DNA of 64,000 bases from DASXMT01 sp963755985 (GTDB lineage: Bacteria > Actinomycetota > Acidimicrobiia > Acidimicrobiales > RAAP-2): assembly GCA_963755985.1 (NCBI GenBank), contig CAVWLO010000005.1:186001-250000 (forward strand), read 5' to 3'. Below are positions 17,921 through 25,973 of this stretch, one piece after another. Numbering within the stretch: position 1 is the stretch's first letter; each line of letters opens with the position of its first letter. The notes below the pieces were generated by a model. The model was not told the DNA's origin, did no database searches, and was given only the letters and a program-made list of their open reading frames with translations. A program made the position numbers and the translations under genes.

Positions 17921-18877
17921 ATGGACTACCTGACGCTCGGTCGTTGCGGGCTGCACGTTTCGCGCGCCTGTCTCGGGGCGATGATGTTCGGTCACAGCGA
18001 AAGGGCGCCCTGCGACAAGGAAGAGAGCCAGCGCATTGTCGATGCCTTCCTCGAGGCCGGGGGCAACTTCATCGACACGGCCAATGTGTATGTCGGCGGG
18101 GAGTCCGAGGAGGTCGTCGGGGAGGCGATCAAGCATAGACGGGACGAGGTGGTCCTGGCCACCAAGGGCTTCGGCTCGATCGGCGAGGGTCCGAATTCGA
18201 CGGGCCTCGGGCGTAAGTACCTTATCCGGGCGCTCGAGGCTAGCTTGCGCCGTCTCGACACCGAGTACATCGACCTCTATCAGTGTCATCGGCCCGACCC
18301 CGACACCCCGATCGAGGAGACGATGGCCACGTTGCACGGGTTCGTCCAATCGGGCAAGGTCCGCTATATCGGATGCTCCAACTGGACTGCCTCGCAGATA
18401 GTCGAGGCCCAGTTTGTCGCAGTTCGGAACGGCTGGACGCCGTTCGTCAGCCTCCAGCCTTCTTACTCCCTCGTAAGCCGACGGATCGAGGACGACATCT
18501 TGCCCACGTGTCAGCGCCACGGGGTCGGGACGATGATCTACAGCCCACTCGGGGGCGGTGTGCTCACGGGCAAATACATGCGCGACCAAGCACCCCCACC
18601 TGACAGCCGAGTCGGGCGCGGCGGCTTGTGGGCTCGGATGCTCGACGACCAGCGCGCCTTTGACGTTGCCGAGGAAGTGGGCACCGTGGCGGCCGAGCTC
18701 GGTGTGACCTCAACCGCCGTCGCTCTCGCATGGGTGCTGGCACGACGGGGTGTCACCTCGGTGATCATCGGTCCGCGTACCTTTGCCCAGTACGAGCAGA
18801 ACATGGAGGCATTTGATCTTCAGCTCGATACCAAGTCGGTGAAGCGGCTCAGCGACATCTCCCGTTGGGCCCGGTAG
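17921..18877 (+). CDS. Aldo/keto reductase
   Basis: 318 residues. Asp and Tyr of the tetrad lie in DTANVYVGGESE, Lys in LATKGFG and His in DLYQCHRPD. The C-terminal SVIIGPRTFAQYEQN is the NADPH-binding segment of the YakC/Tas-like group. The ATG at 17921 follows GGAGG. It differs clearly from the aldo/keto reductase at 7200, so it is a separate function rather than a recent copy. It sits in a plus-strand run with the SDR, a VOC protein and a thioesterase-like protein. Likely role: reduction of a carbonyl intermediate. Confidence 0.92.
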   Translation: MDYLTLGRCGLHVSRACLGAMMFGHSERAPCDKEESQRIVDAFLEAGGNFIDTANVYVGGESEEVVGEAIKHRRDEVVLATKGFGSIGEGPNSTGLGRKYLIRALEASLRRLDTEYIDLYQCHRPDPDTPIEETMATLHGFVQSGKVRYIGCSNWTASQIVEAQFVAVRNGWTPFVSLQPSYSLVSRRIEDDILPTCQRHGVGTMIYSPLGGGVLTGKYMRDQAPPPDSRVGRGGLWARMLDDQRAFDVAEEVGTVAAELGVTSTAVALAWVLARRGVTSVIIGPRTFAQYEQNMEAFDLQLDTKSVKRLSDISRWAR

Positions 18878-18891
18878 GCGGCGGACACCTC

Positions 18892-19347
18892 ATGGACCGG
18901 ATCAACCACGTCAAGATGGTGACGCCCGATCCCGAGGCGGTTCGACGCTTCCTGACCGAGGTGCTGGACGTACCGGATGGGTGGCGCCTCGGTTCCGCCA
19001 TCGCCTCACCGACGACAAAGCCACCATCGGTGGGCCGCGACGAATGTGGTCAGTTCACAATCGACGGTGTGTCCGCCCTTCGGGGTGCCAGCCGAGACGG
19101 CGGTGTGGTCATCGGCTCGACGGAGAGCCGCCAGTTCCAGGTACTTCGGGGTGACCTGCCTCACATTTGGAGCGTTGCCGTTGGGACGCGCCATCTCGAA
19201 CGGGCCCACGAGCGGTGCGTCGAGGCCGGCATCCCCTGCACGGAGCTGACGCTGGCGGCGTGGGGCGAAGCGGGGATCAGGTTCTTCTTCGCCGAGGTCG
19301 GGGGCCTCGTCTTCGAGGTGATGCGAGCCGAAGACGCCGAGGTGTGA
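18892..19347 (+). CDS. VOC (glyoxalase/dioxygenase-fold) family protein
   Basis: 151 residues from ATG 18892, 14 bp after the aldo/keto reductase stop. The N-terminus MDRINHVKMVTPDPEAVRRF is a typical VOC start with one metal-site His. A second half begins at PHIWSVAVGTRHLERAHERC and ends with FFFAEVGGLVFEVM, where the C-terminal Glu is a usual metal ligand. The family includes glyoxalases, epimerases and extradiol dioxygenases. Methylmalonyl-CoA epimerase is possible given the acyl-CoA context, but the sequence does not show it. Confidence 0.75.
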   Translation: MDRINHVKMVTPDPEAVRRFLTEVLDVPDGWRLGSAIASPTTKPPSVGRDECGQFTIDGVSALRGASRDGGVVIGSTESRQFQVLRGDLPHIWSVAVGTRHLERAHERCVEAGIPCTELTLAAWGEAGIRFFFAEVGGLVFEVMRAEDAEV

Positions 19348-19413
19348 CGTTGTAGTTTAGGCAGAGTCGAATAACACGTCCGCCGGTCCCGAGGGCCCGA
19401 AATCAAGGGGGTA

Positions 19414-20280
19414 ATGGCGATGGCGAAGGTAGATGAGCTCCAGAACGTTCCGACCGAGGAGTTCTGGGAGCGCTTCGAGGCGGTGATGGGCGGACCCGAT
19501 GGTCTGATGACCTACCGCTACCTCGGTACCCGGGCAGATCCCAACAAGGCGGGTGGCGAAGCAAGGATGACGATCCGCCGTGACATGAGGAACCCCGGAG
19601 GCGGCCTCATGGCTGCGCCCCTCTCGATCGCCCTGGCTGATGCTGTTGGGGTCGAGGGCGATGCGGCGGGCGTTCCGGCGCCCATCATGAGCTCGGTCCA
19701 CATGGTCGACCGCGGAATTGACGTCGATGCCATCCGGGTTCGCAGTGACGGTGGCGGCCACGCGGGCCGAAAGCTCTCATTCGGAGGCACAGCCGTTGTC
19801 GTCGATGCCGCGGTGCCTGATCGAATTCTTGCCGTCACCGAGGGCATGGGCGTCCAACTCGCCGCCGCGCCGCCAGGTTACCGTTACGTCGATCCAGGCC
19901 CGGGGGTCCCAGATTCTCCTGATTTGCCACCGTTGCCCGTGGCCTTCGGAGCCAGGCGAACGATCGAGGGCTGGGAACTGCCGGAGCTCACCCAGCAGAT
20001 CGGCTCAACCTCGGGATCATTGCATCACGGACCCACTCAGATCGTGTTGGAAGCGGCCGCCGCCGAACTGGCAGCAAATGAAGCCGGCACTGATCAGCTC
20101 CAGATCGAGGACTGGACCGTGATGTACGTGTCCCGTGGCAAGATTGGGCCCTTCCTGACCAGCGGGAACGTGGTCGACGGCCAGCTCGGCCGATACGTCG
20201 TCCGTATGAGGTTGGTCGATGAGGGAAATCAGCATCGGCTCGTTGCTACGGCGCTGGCCGTGTTTCGACTGGTCGACTGA
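19414..20280 (+). CDS. Double-hotdog thioesterase-like protein
   Basis: 288 residues that divide into two similar halves of about 140 residues, each with the hotdog pattern. The first half has MAAPLSIALADAVGVEGDAA, the long-helix equivalent. In the second half LHHGPTQIVLEAAAAELAAN plays that part. It ends with LVATALAVFRLVD, as in PaaI/4HBT-like proteins. These proteins hydrolyse or bind acyl-CoA. It begins at an ATG 19414 right behind AAGGGGG; an ATG at 19420 has better spacing. It probably releases a dead-end acyl-CoA or acts as a hydratase-like domain pair. No catalytic residues are assigned with certainty. Confidence 0.65.
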   Translation: MAMAKVDELQNVPTEEFWERFEAVMGGPDGLMTYRYLGTRADPNKAGGEARMTIRRDMRNPGGGLMAAPLSIALADAVGVEGDAAGVPAPIMSSVHMVDRGIDVDAIRVRSDGGGHAGRKLSFGGTAVVVDAAVPDRILAVTEGMGVQLAAAPPGYRYVDPGPGVPDSPDLPPLPVAFGARRTIEGWELPELTQQIGSTSGSLHHGPTQIVLEAAAAELAANEAGTDQLQIEDWTVMYVSRGKIGPFLTSGNVVDGQLGRYVVRMRLVDEGNQHRLVATALAVFRLVD

Positions 20281-20380
20281 ACCACCGAAGAGTCGCACGG
20301 TCGACGAAATCGGCTCAGCGACGGGGAGAGCTGAGGGACACAGACGGGTGGGCTCCTGGAGGCTGCCGGAGTTAAACGAG

Positions 20381-20386
20381 GTACAA
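20381..20386 (+). promoter_or_regulatory. GTACAA box / possible -10 upstream of amidohydrolase
   Basis: The 184-bp gap before the amidohydrolase at 20465 contains ACGAGGTACAATAACGACG. TACAAT fits an actinobacterial -10 hexamer, and the flanking GTACAA is the recurring box. No convincing -35 is present. The leader to the start codon would be about 75 bp. Confidence 0.4.
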
Positions 20387-20464
20387 TAACGACGTTGCGA
20401 TTGATCCTCGATGACATCGCGCTCGAGCCGAGCTAGAGGACCACGTGAGCACTGGAGGATCCAC

Positions 20465-21739
20465 ATGACCATGGTGAGTAATGAGACTGAGAGATTGCCG
20501 TTCCTGATCAACGACGCCGATGAGCACTCGACCCCGAGGACCGGGGCCTACGAGCAGTACATCGACCCGGACAAGAAGGCGATGGCTATCCGCCAGGTCC
20601 GCAAGGACGACGGAACCTCGACGCTGCTCTACAACGGACGTCCCCCGCGGTTCACGTTCAAGAACTTCCAGGTCGTTGGATCCAACGATATCCTCGAGGA
20701 GGTCGGTGTCTCTGACCGCGGCTCCGATCAGGAGGGCGGCGGAGTCATTCCCGGGTCGTTGCTCACCAAGCTGAATCCGTTGAAGGGCCTCGATCGTGAA
20801 GGTCGGAGGGAATTCGCACAGCGGTACCGCGCCCTCCAGGAATCCTTGGACAATCCGTCCGATCGGCTCCAGGTTATGGACGCCCAGGGAATTGAGTGTG
20901 CTGTCAACTTCGCCACCCTTCCGGGGACAGAAGCTCAATTCGAAGGGGACTTGCCAGGGCTGTACGCCAACCTGACGGCGCTCAACCGCTATCTCGGTGC
21001 GGAGTGGGGCTTCAACCACGCCGACCGCCTGTTCACTCCTCCGTTCGTCTCCTTTGCCGATCCGGACATGGCGCTGGCTCAGCTTGACGACATCATGAAG
21101 ATCGAGACGCCCAGGATGATCCAGACGAGCACCGGCCCCTCGATGCACACGTCACCGTTCCGACCTGAGAACGACCGATTCTGGTCGATGTGCAACGAGG
21201 CCGGGATTCGACTCACCACCCACCTCGCATCCCTGACCCGCTACGCGGCCCAAGGACTCGAATGGAACGAAGAAGAAGTGATGCTCGGCGACATGGATGC
21301 GTTCCAGTGGGTCTTCTACTACGGGGACCGACCGGCGATGGAGACCGTGGGTGCAGCCATCCTCCAAGGCTGGTTCGCCCGGTTTCCCAACATGAAACTC
21401 CTGCTTTCAGAGCAAGGCACCGTGTGGCTTTCCTATCTTCTGCGGAAGATGGACCACTCCTTCATGATGGGTCGCCGCGCCACGTGGGGCAAACTGGACA
21501 TGCGTCCGTCCGAGTATTTCCGGAAGCACTGTTTCGTCGCTCCGTTCCCAGAGGAGAATGTCGATAGGGCCATGGAAGTGAGCGGAGTGGAGCCGATCGT
21601 CTTCGGCTCCGACTTTCCGCACGGGGAAGGCCTGCCCGACCCCAGTTTGTACCTCGGCCAGCTCAAGAACCTCTCGGACGAGGATGTGTTTGCCGTCATG
21701 CGTGGCAACTTGGCTCGTTTCCTTGGCACCGAGGCCTAG
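20465..21739 (+). CDS. Amidohydrolase-2 family protein
   Basis: 424 residues from ATG 20465, with GGAGG at ideal distance; an upstream in-frame ATG at 20411 lacks one. The N-terminal metal pattern is DADEHSTP. A barrel His lies in RLTTHLASLT and the C-terminal Asp in GSDFPHGEG. An insertion of about 100 residues between the first strand and the DAQGIE stretch makes it longer than its paralogues. Family members hydrolyse or decarboxylate. It is probably a metal-dependent enzyme acting on a cyclic or carboxylated intermediate. Transcribed alone, behind a GTACAA box. Confidence 0.85.
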   Translation: MTMVSNETERLPFLINDADEHSTPRTGAYEQYIDPDKKAMAIRQVRKDDGTSTLLYNGRPPRFTFKNFQVVGSNDILEEVGVSDRGSDQEGGGVIPGSLLTKLNPLKGLDREGRREFAQRYRALQESLDNPSDRLQVMDAQGIECAVNFATLPGTEAQFEGDLPGLYANLTALNRYLGAEWGFNHADRLFTPPFVSFADPDMALAQLDDIMKIETPRMIQTSTGPSMHTSPFRPENDRFWSMCNEAGIRLTTHLASLTRYAAQGLEWNEEEVMLGDMDAFQWVFYYGDRPAMETVGAAILQGWFARFPNMKLLLSEQGTVWLSYLLRKMDHSFMMGRRATWGKLDMRPSEYFRKHCFVAPFPEENVDRAMEVSGVEPIVFGSDFPHGEGLPDPSLYLGQLKNLSDEDVFAVMRGNLARFLGTEA

Positions 21740-21776
21740 GTCCCTCGTCGTCGAAGAACCCGCTGAGCAGAGATAC

Positions 21777-22586
21777 TTATCGGGCGCTGCCTGAGCGCCG
21801 CTGCCGGATCGGGACAGCAGGGGCCGTTGCCGCTGCGCCGGTTATCAGGATTTCCGCTCGTGAGCGAAGCACGGCTCTGAGGCGCCGCTTGTCGCCTTGC
21901 GACCAAGTGAGGAGGGCATCCATGGCCAGCGCGGTGAGCGAACGAGCAAGGTCCTCGATCTCGACGGTGGAGGGAAGTTCGCCCTGCTCGCGGGCTGCTT
22001 CCAGCGCAATAGCCAGGCTGTCCCCGATCCCCCGACGTCCGGGAGGCCGACGAGAAATGATGCCTTGACCGTAGAACTCAGCCACGACGCGCACGATGGC
22101 TGCCTGTGGGACCGACTCCACTCGTCGTGCGAGAGACAAAAGGAGCTGATCCACTATCACCAAGCCGGAACGTCCTGCGCCCACCGACCTCACTGCCTCG
22201 CTGTAGAGCCCGTCGGCAGTAGCCCATCCCAGCTCGAGCAAGATGTCGTTCTTGGCCGAGAAGTGGAAGTAGAACGTGCCCTTGGTCACTCCTGCGATAC
22301 GAGCGATCTCCTCGACCGTCGTGTCATCGAACCCATCGTCGAATCCCCGCTCATTCCACAAACGAGCGGCCGCCCGCACCAGCCGACGGCGAGTCTTCCG
22401 CGATCGCTCCTGGGACAGAGAGGCCCGTCTCGGAGGGATCCGGCCGTTACCGCCCTCAGCGACGATGGACAATTTCGACCGATTGGTAGCCGGGAGGGAC
22501 CCCTTGGCGACAGCCCTTTTTGCGGAGGCCTTCTTGGAGGTGACCGTGGTGGAGACGGTACTCTTGGGTGCGGCTTTGGCGGGCAT
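21777..22586 (-). CDS. TetR-family regulator with a basic N-terminal tail
   Basis: 269 residues. The DNA-binding domain starts near residue 57 (SLSQERSRKTRRRLVRAAAR), with the helix-turn-helix TTVEEIARIAGVTKGTFYFH. The C-terminal ligand half is not recognisable. About 55 residues precede the domain and are rich in Lys, Ala, Ser and Thr (VTSKKASAKRAVAKGS), like histone-H1-type tails. No other ATG explains a shorter product, but the ribosome site is weak, so the tail could be partly untranslated. It sits downstream of, and same-strand with, the acyl-CoA dehydrogenase pair, and is a candidate regulator of this cluster. Confidence 0.85.
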   Translation of the reverse strand: MPAKAAPKSTVSTTVTSKKASAKRAVAKGSLPATNRSKLSIVAEGGNGRIPPRRASLSQERSRKTRRRLVRAAARLWNERGFDDGFDDTTVEEIARIAGVTKGTFYFHFSAKNDILLELGWATADGLYSEAVRSVGAGRSGLVIVDQLLLSLARRVESVPQAAIVRVVAEFYGQGIISRRPPGRRGIGDSLAIALEAAREQGELPSTVEIEDLARSLTALAMDALLTWSQGDKRRLRAVLRSRAEILITGAAATAPAVPIRQRRSGSAR

Positions 22587-22669
22587 GGTGCCAAGAGACT
22601 ACCTGGAAAGGTCTGTACGCCGCACATTTTCTCCCGACCCTGGGTTCTCCAGGTTCGGCGTGGTCCCGG

Positions 22670-23959
22670 TCAGGGCGTTCCTGTCCACTCCTTGGCGTCG
22701 TGCAGTACCTGACTGAATGGCTTCTTGGTATCGAAACTCGGTTCGCGTGGCAGGCCCAGAGCTCGTTCACCGATGCCGTTGCGCTGCATTTCGTTCGTGC
22801 CGCCGGCAATGGACATGATTCGTGAGTTCAGGTAGGCCAACGAGGTGTCGGCCCCGTGCTCATCGGACGAGTCCCACGCCATCGCTTGGGCGCCGCCGAT
22901 CTCTACGCCAAGACGGGCTCGTATGGGATTGTAGGTGCCTAGGAACAATTTCCCGTACGCGGCCACTCCTGCGTCGAGCCGACCCAGGCGTCCAAGTTCG
23001 CCGATGCGTGATGCCAGCACCCGCCCGACGAAATCGATCGTGTGGGCTCGGGCCAGTTTCTGGCGGACAACCGCATCGCCCAGGACACCTGACCGACGGG
23101 CCAACTCAACGAGGTCGGGAGCCAGTCGGCCGGGACTGGTGCCGTCGCGATTGCCAATAGGACGACCTGCGCCCCGCTCGAACACCAGCATCGTCTGGGT
23201 AACCGTCCACCCCTGGTCGACGTCGCCGATGCGGTTCGTATCAGGCACGACGACGTCATCGAAGAAGTCCTCGCAGAACTCCGATGTCTCGTTGATTTGC
23301 CGGATGGGTCGGATCGTCACACCGGGGGCGTCGCTGGGCACCGCGAACCAGGTCAGGCCGCGGTGTTTGGGGACATCCCAGTTGGTGCGGGCGAGGCAGA
23401 ACCCCCAGTCGGACAGGTGGGCGTACGTGCTCCAGATCTTCTGTCCGTTGACGATCCATTGCTCGCCGTCCTTGGTCGCTCGCGTGCGAGCACCGGCGAG
23501 GTCGGAACCGGAAGAGGGTTCCGAGAAGAACTGACACACGAGTGCTTCGCCAGCCAGGACCTTGGGCACGAAGTCCTGAAGGAACTCCGGCCGACCGTAG
23601 GCGATCATCGTCGGGACGCAAACATGGAAGGTGGTACCGGTAAGAACTCCGAAGTCGGGCAGAAGATAGTCGCCCGCCTCGTCCAGGAACGCGATTTCGT
23701 ACTCGGGTGGGAGGCCCTGGCCGCCGTATTCGGTCGGCCAGGTGATCCCGGCGTACCCACCCTCGAACAGAACGCGCTGCCGCGCTCGGTTGGTGGCCAT
23801 GACCTCCGGCGTGTAGTAGTCGATCTCGTGGAACTCGCGGGGGCCGTCCCGCCTCTCGCAGTGCTCGGCCAGCCACGCTCGCGCCTGTCGACGATAGCTG
23901 TCCAGGTCGGGCGGGGCGCCGCCGTTCAGCCGGGCTCCGGAACGGGTGTCGTTCATCAT
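22670..23959 (-). CDS. Acyl-CoA dehydrogenase, subunit A of a two-gene pair
   Basis: 429 residues. It has the FAD/substrate signature FFSEPSSGSDLAGARTRA and the C-terminal motif GGTNEMQRNGIGERALG. The MCAD-type catalytic Glu position (E in E-G-T) is Gly here. The alternative base, as in isovaleryl-CoA dehydrogenase, would be the Glu in MLVFERGAG. It lies 7 bp downstream of a second dehydrogenase gene. Mycobacterial steroid enzymes of this sort (for example FadE28-FadE29, FadE26-FadE27) form heterotetramers, and the pair here is probably the same. It introduces the alpha-beta double bond in a branched or ring-bearing acyl-CoA. Confidence 0.93.
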   Translation of the reverse strand: MMNDTRSGARLNGGAPPDLDSYRRQARAWLAEHCERRDGPREFHEIDYYTPEVMATNRARQRVLFEGGYAGITWPTEYGGQGLPPEYEIAFLDEAGDYLLPDFGVLTGTTFHVCVPTMIAYGRPEFLQDFVPKVLAGEALVCQFFSEPSSGSDLAGARTRATKDGEQWIVNGQKIWSTYAHLSDWGFCLARTNWDVPKHRGLTWFAVPSDAPGVTIRPIRQINETSEFCEDFFDDVVVPDTNRIGDVDQGWTVTQTMLVFERGAGRPIGNRDGTSPGRLAPDLVELARRSGVLGDAVVRQKLARAHTIDFVGRVLASRIGELGRLGRLDAGVAAYGKLFLGTYNPIRARLGVEIGGAQAMAWDSSDEHGADTSLAYLNSRIMSIAGGTNEMQRNGIGERALGLPREPSFDTKKPFSQVLHDAKEWTGTP

Positions 23960-23966
23960 CTGGTCC

Positions 23967-25091
23967 TCACAGTCCGTGGATCTCGCAGATCCGTTCCCGG
24001 TGCCAATCCGGTTCGCCGAACAGCAGAGCGTTCATGGTGATCCGGCGAAGGAACAGATGGAGATCGTGCTCCCACGTGTAGCCGATTCCCCCAAATACTT
24101 GGAAACAGCCCTGGGCGATGTCGATGCCGGTGTCTCCCACCCATGCCTTGGCCATACTGGCGATCTCACTGCCATCGCTCGCGCCGGCTTGGACAGCTCG
24201 CGTCGCTGCGGTGGCAATAGACTTTCCGGCCTCTACCGAGAGGCTCATGTCCGCCAACTGGTGCTTCACCGCCTGAAACGAGCCGATCGGTCGGCCGAAC
24301 GCGATCCGGTCGATGGCGTACTGCCGGGTCATCTCAAAGAGTGCGTCGATCGCCCCGACTGTCTCGGCCACCAACAGGACCAAGGCCAGCTGTAGCTGGC
24401 GATCCAGGTCCGCGCTGGTGTTGGCCGGCTCGCCGACCAATGCCTCTTGGTCGACTTCGACTCGGTCGAAATCGACCAACGCGAAGCGCTGGGTGATGTC
24501 GTGCGCCCGACGTGGCGTGATCGTGACGCCGGTGTTCGAGGAGGGAATCAGGAACTGGCACAGCCCGTCAGGGCCCGTTGCCGCCACGAGGAACCAGTCG
24601 GCCAGACTGGCGTCTTGGACCAGACCGGCGCGCCCGGAAAGGACGAACCGCCCGTTGGCGGAGGACACCGACACGTCAGCGCCGGGCTCCCACGCGCCCG
24701 CGGCGTTCGCCGCCGCCCAGGTAGCAACGGCATCCCCGTTCATAATCGCCGGGAGGACCTTTTCCTTCTGGCCGGCGGAACCCTGAGCGCCGAGCGCTGC
24801 AGCCACGATGTTCATCGGGACGAAGGGTCCGGGCTGGAGTCGTCGGCCCCGTTCTTCCGCGACGATTGCCGCGTCGCGCAGCCCACAGCCGGAAACGCTG
24901 CCGCCTCCGTTCTCCTCCGGCACGAGCAGGGAGAACCAACCCAGCTCGGCCGCATCATGCATATAGCTCGTCGGGAGGCCGCTCTCCGCCCCGTCCAGTT
25001 GACGGACAACGTCGAGCGGACAGGTGGCGTCCATGAACTTGGCCGCGGTGTCCCGGAGCAACTCCTGCTCGGTGGTCAGATCGAGTTCCAC
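23967..25091 (-). CDS. Acyl-CoA dehydrogenase, subunit B of a two-gene pair
   Basis: 374 residues from a GTG at 25091 with AAGGAAGGG upstream. The C-terminal half contains QVFGGIGYTWEHDLHLFLRR, the form seen in the partner subunits of heteromeric dehydrogenases. The N-terminal half is of the degenerate kind, with no clear SEPxxGSD motif; it has LVPEENGGG and PGPFVPMNIVAAALGA. This fits a subunit that helps bind FAD but not catalyse alone. It is first in the operon and is followed by subunit A, 7 bp away. A TTTTGTACA box lies about 90 bp upstream. Confidence 0.9.
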   Translation of the reverse strand: MELDLTTEQELLRDTAAKFMDATCPLDVVRQLDGAESGLPTSYMHDAAELGWFSLLVPEENGGGSVSGCGLRDAAIVAEERGRRLQPGPFVPMNIVAAALGAQGSAGQKEKVLPAIMNGDAVATWAAANAAGAWEPGADVSVSSANGRFVLSGRAGLVQDASLADWFLVAATGPDGLCQFLIPSSNTGVTITPRRAHDITQRFALVDFDRVEVDQEALVGEPANTSADLDRQLQLALVLLVAETVGAIDALFEMTRQYAIDRIAFGRPIGSFQAVKHQLADMSLSVEAGKSIATAATRAVQAGASDGSEIASMAKAWVGDTGIDIAQGCFQVFGGIGYTWEHDLHLFLRRITMNALLFGEPDWHRERICEIHGL

Positions 25092-25181
25092 AGTGCCCTT
25101 CCTTGAACCAGACGCCCGAACGTCCAGCCCTCCAAGGGTGCAGTCGCTCTATCCGGGAACATCGGCCGATTCATATCCCTA

Positions 25182-25190
25182 TTTTGTACA
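25182..25190. promoter_or_regulatory. TTTTGTACA box upstream of acyl-CoA dehydrogenase pair
   Basis: It lies in the 239-bp gap between the minus-strand dehydrogenase pair (start 25091) and the HAD gene. In gene direction it reads ATGTACAAAATAGGG, so TACAAA could be a -10. No other feature is seen in the gap apart from this box. Confidence 0.38.
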
Positions 25191-25330
25191 TGGTTTGACT
25201 CCGGTGTGCACGGTCCAGCCCATCTCGGGCCCATGAACGACACACGTCCGACCAGCCTCCTTGGCCCCGGGGCGTTGGCCGCCGCCGGCGGTGACTTCGG
25301 TGCCTCATGGCGCGCTCCGGAGCTTGCCCT

Positions 25331-25747
25331 TCAAAAGATCCATCCAGGCGAGCCAACCTCGGGGACACTGGTGGCCAAAACGAACTCGAAGCCCGCCAGC
25401 CGGGCGTAGTGCTCGTCGACATGGGTATCACCGATGTGTACTCGTCGGACCGCCGTGAACCGTTCTGTCACCGAGCCGAGAGTGTGCTTATGGCAGACGA
25501 AGTCCGGCTCGATGCCGCGCTCGGCCCACATCTTGGCCTGCTCACGCAGTGTGCGGTCGGACGCACTGCCGACGACGTACCCGAGCTCCAAAGCCCTGCG
25601 GGTGATGGACATGGCCACGGGACCGGGAGGATCACCGTCCTCGAGCGTCCCGTCGATATCGAAGCTGACAAGCACCAACCGCCCGTCGGGTCCCCCCGGT
25701 GCGCCCTCACGGAGGGGATCGTTGGCGATGGGAGCACCGCTCGGCAT
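25331..25747 (-). CDS. Small HAD-superfamily protein
   Basis: 138 residues from ATG 25747; longer in-frame starts exist but lie before any conserved sequence. HAD motif I is FDIDGTLEDG. Motif II is in VGSASDRTLRE, and the last motif is HIGDTHVDEHYARLAG with acidic residues for magnesium. It is a core-only HAD without a sizeable cap, so the substrate is probably a small or protein-bound phosphate. It has no obvious link to the surrounding acyl-CoA genes. The ribosome site is poor, so the exact start is uncertain. Confidence 0.72.
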   Translation of the reverse strand: MPSGAPIANDPLREGAPGGPDGRLVLVSFDIDGTLEDGDPPGPVAMSITRRALELGYVVGSASDRTLREQAKMWAERGIEPDFVCHKHTLGSVTERFTAVRRVHIGDTHVDEHYARLAGFEFVLATSVPEVGSPGWIF

Positions 25748-25942
25748 GGGAGGACCGTACCGGGTTCGGGGGCCACTCACCACATGGCGGTCACGCGCTC
25801 GCCTCCGATGGCTACCGGAGATTTGTTGCCGCGCATGACGCGGGCGGAACATGTTGCCTGCCGAACGTGGCCTTCGCCCGCACGGTGCGCAGCGCACCTA
25901 TGGACGCGCTCGATGTCCTGGCCCACAACGTCGGCGAGCTTC

Positions 25943-25967
25943 GGGCCGCCGCCCCGGGCGGCGGCCC
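25943..25967. terminator. Long GC inverted repeat, possible terminator
   Basis: A perfect 12-bp inverted repeat around a single central base: GGGCCGCCGCCC, C, GGGCGGCGGCCC. It lies 6 bp after the stop of the substrate-binding protein gene (minus strand, stop at 25974). In RNA the innermost bases would open to form the loop. There is no T-run, which is common for actinobacterial terminators. The rest of the 226-bp gap to the HAD gene has no gene I can recognise. Confidence 0.55.
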
Positions 25968-25973
25968 GGTCGG

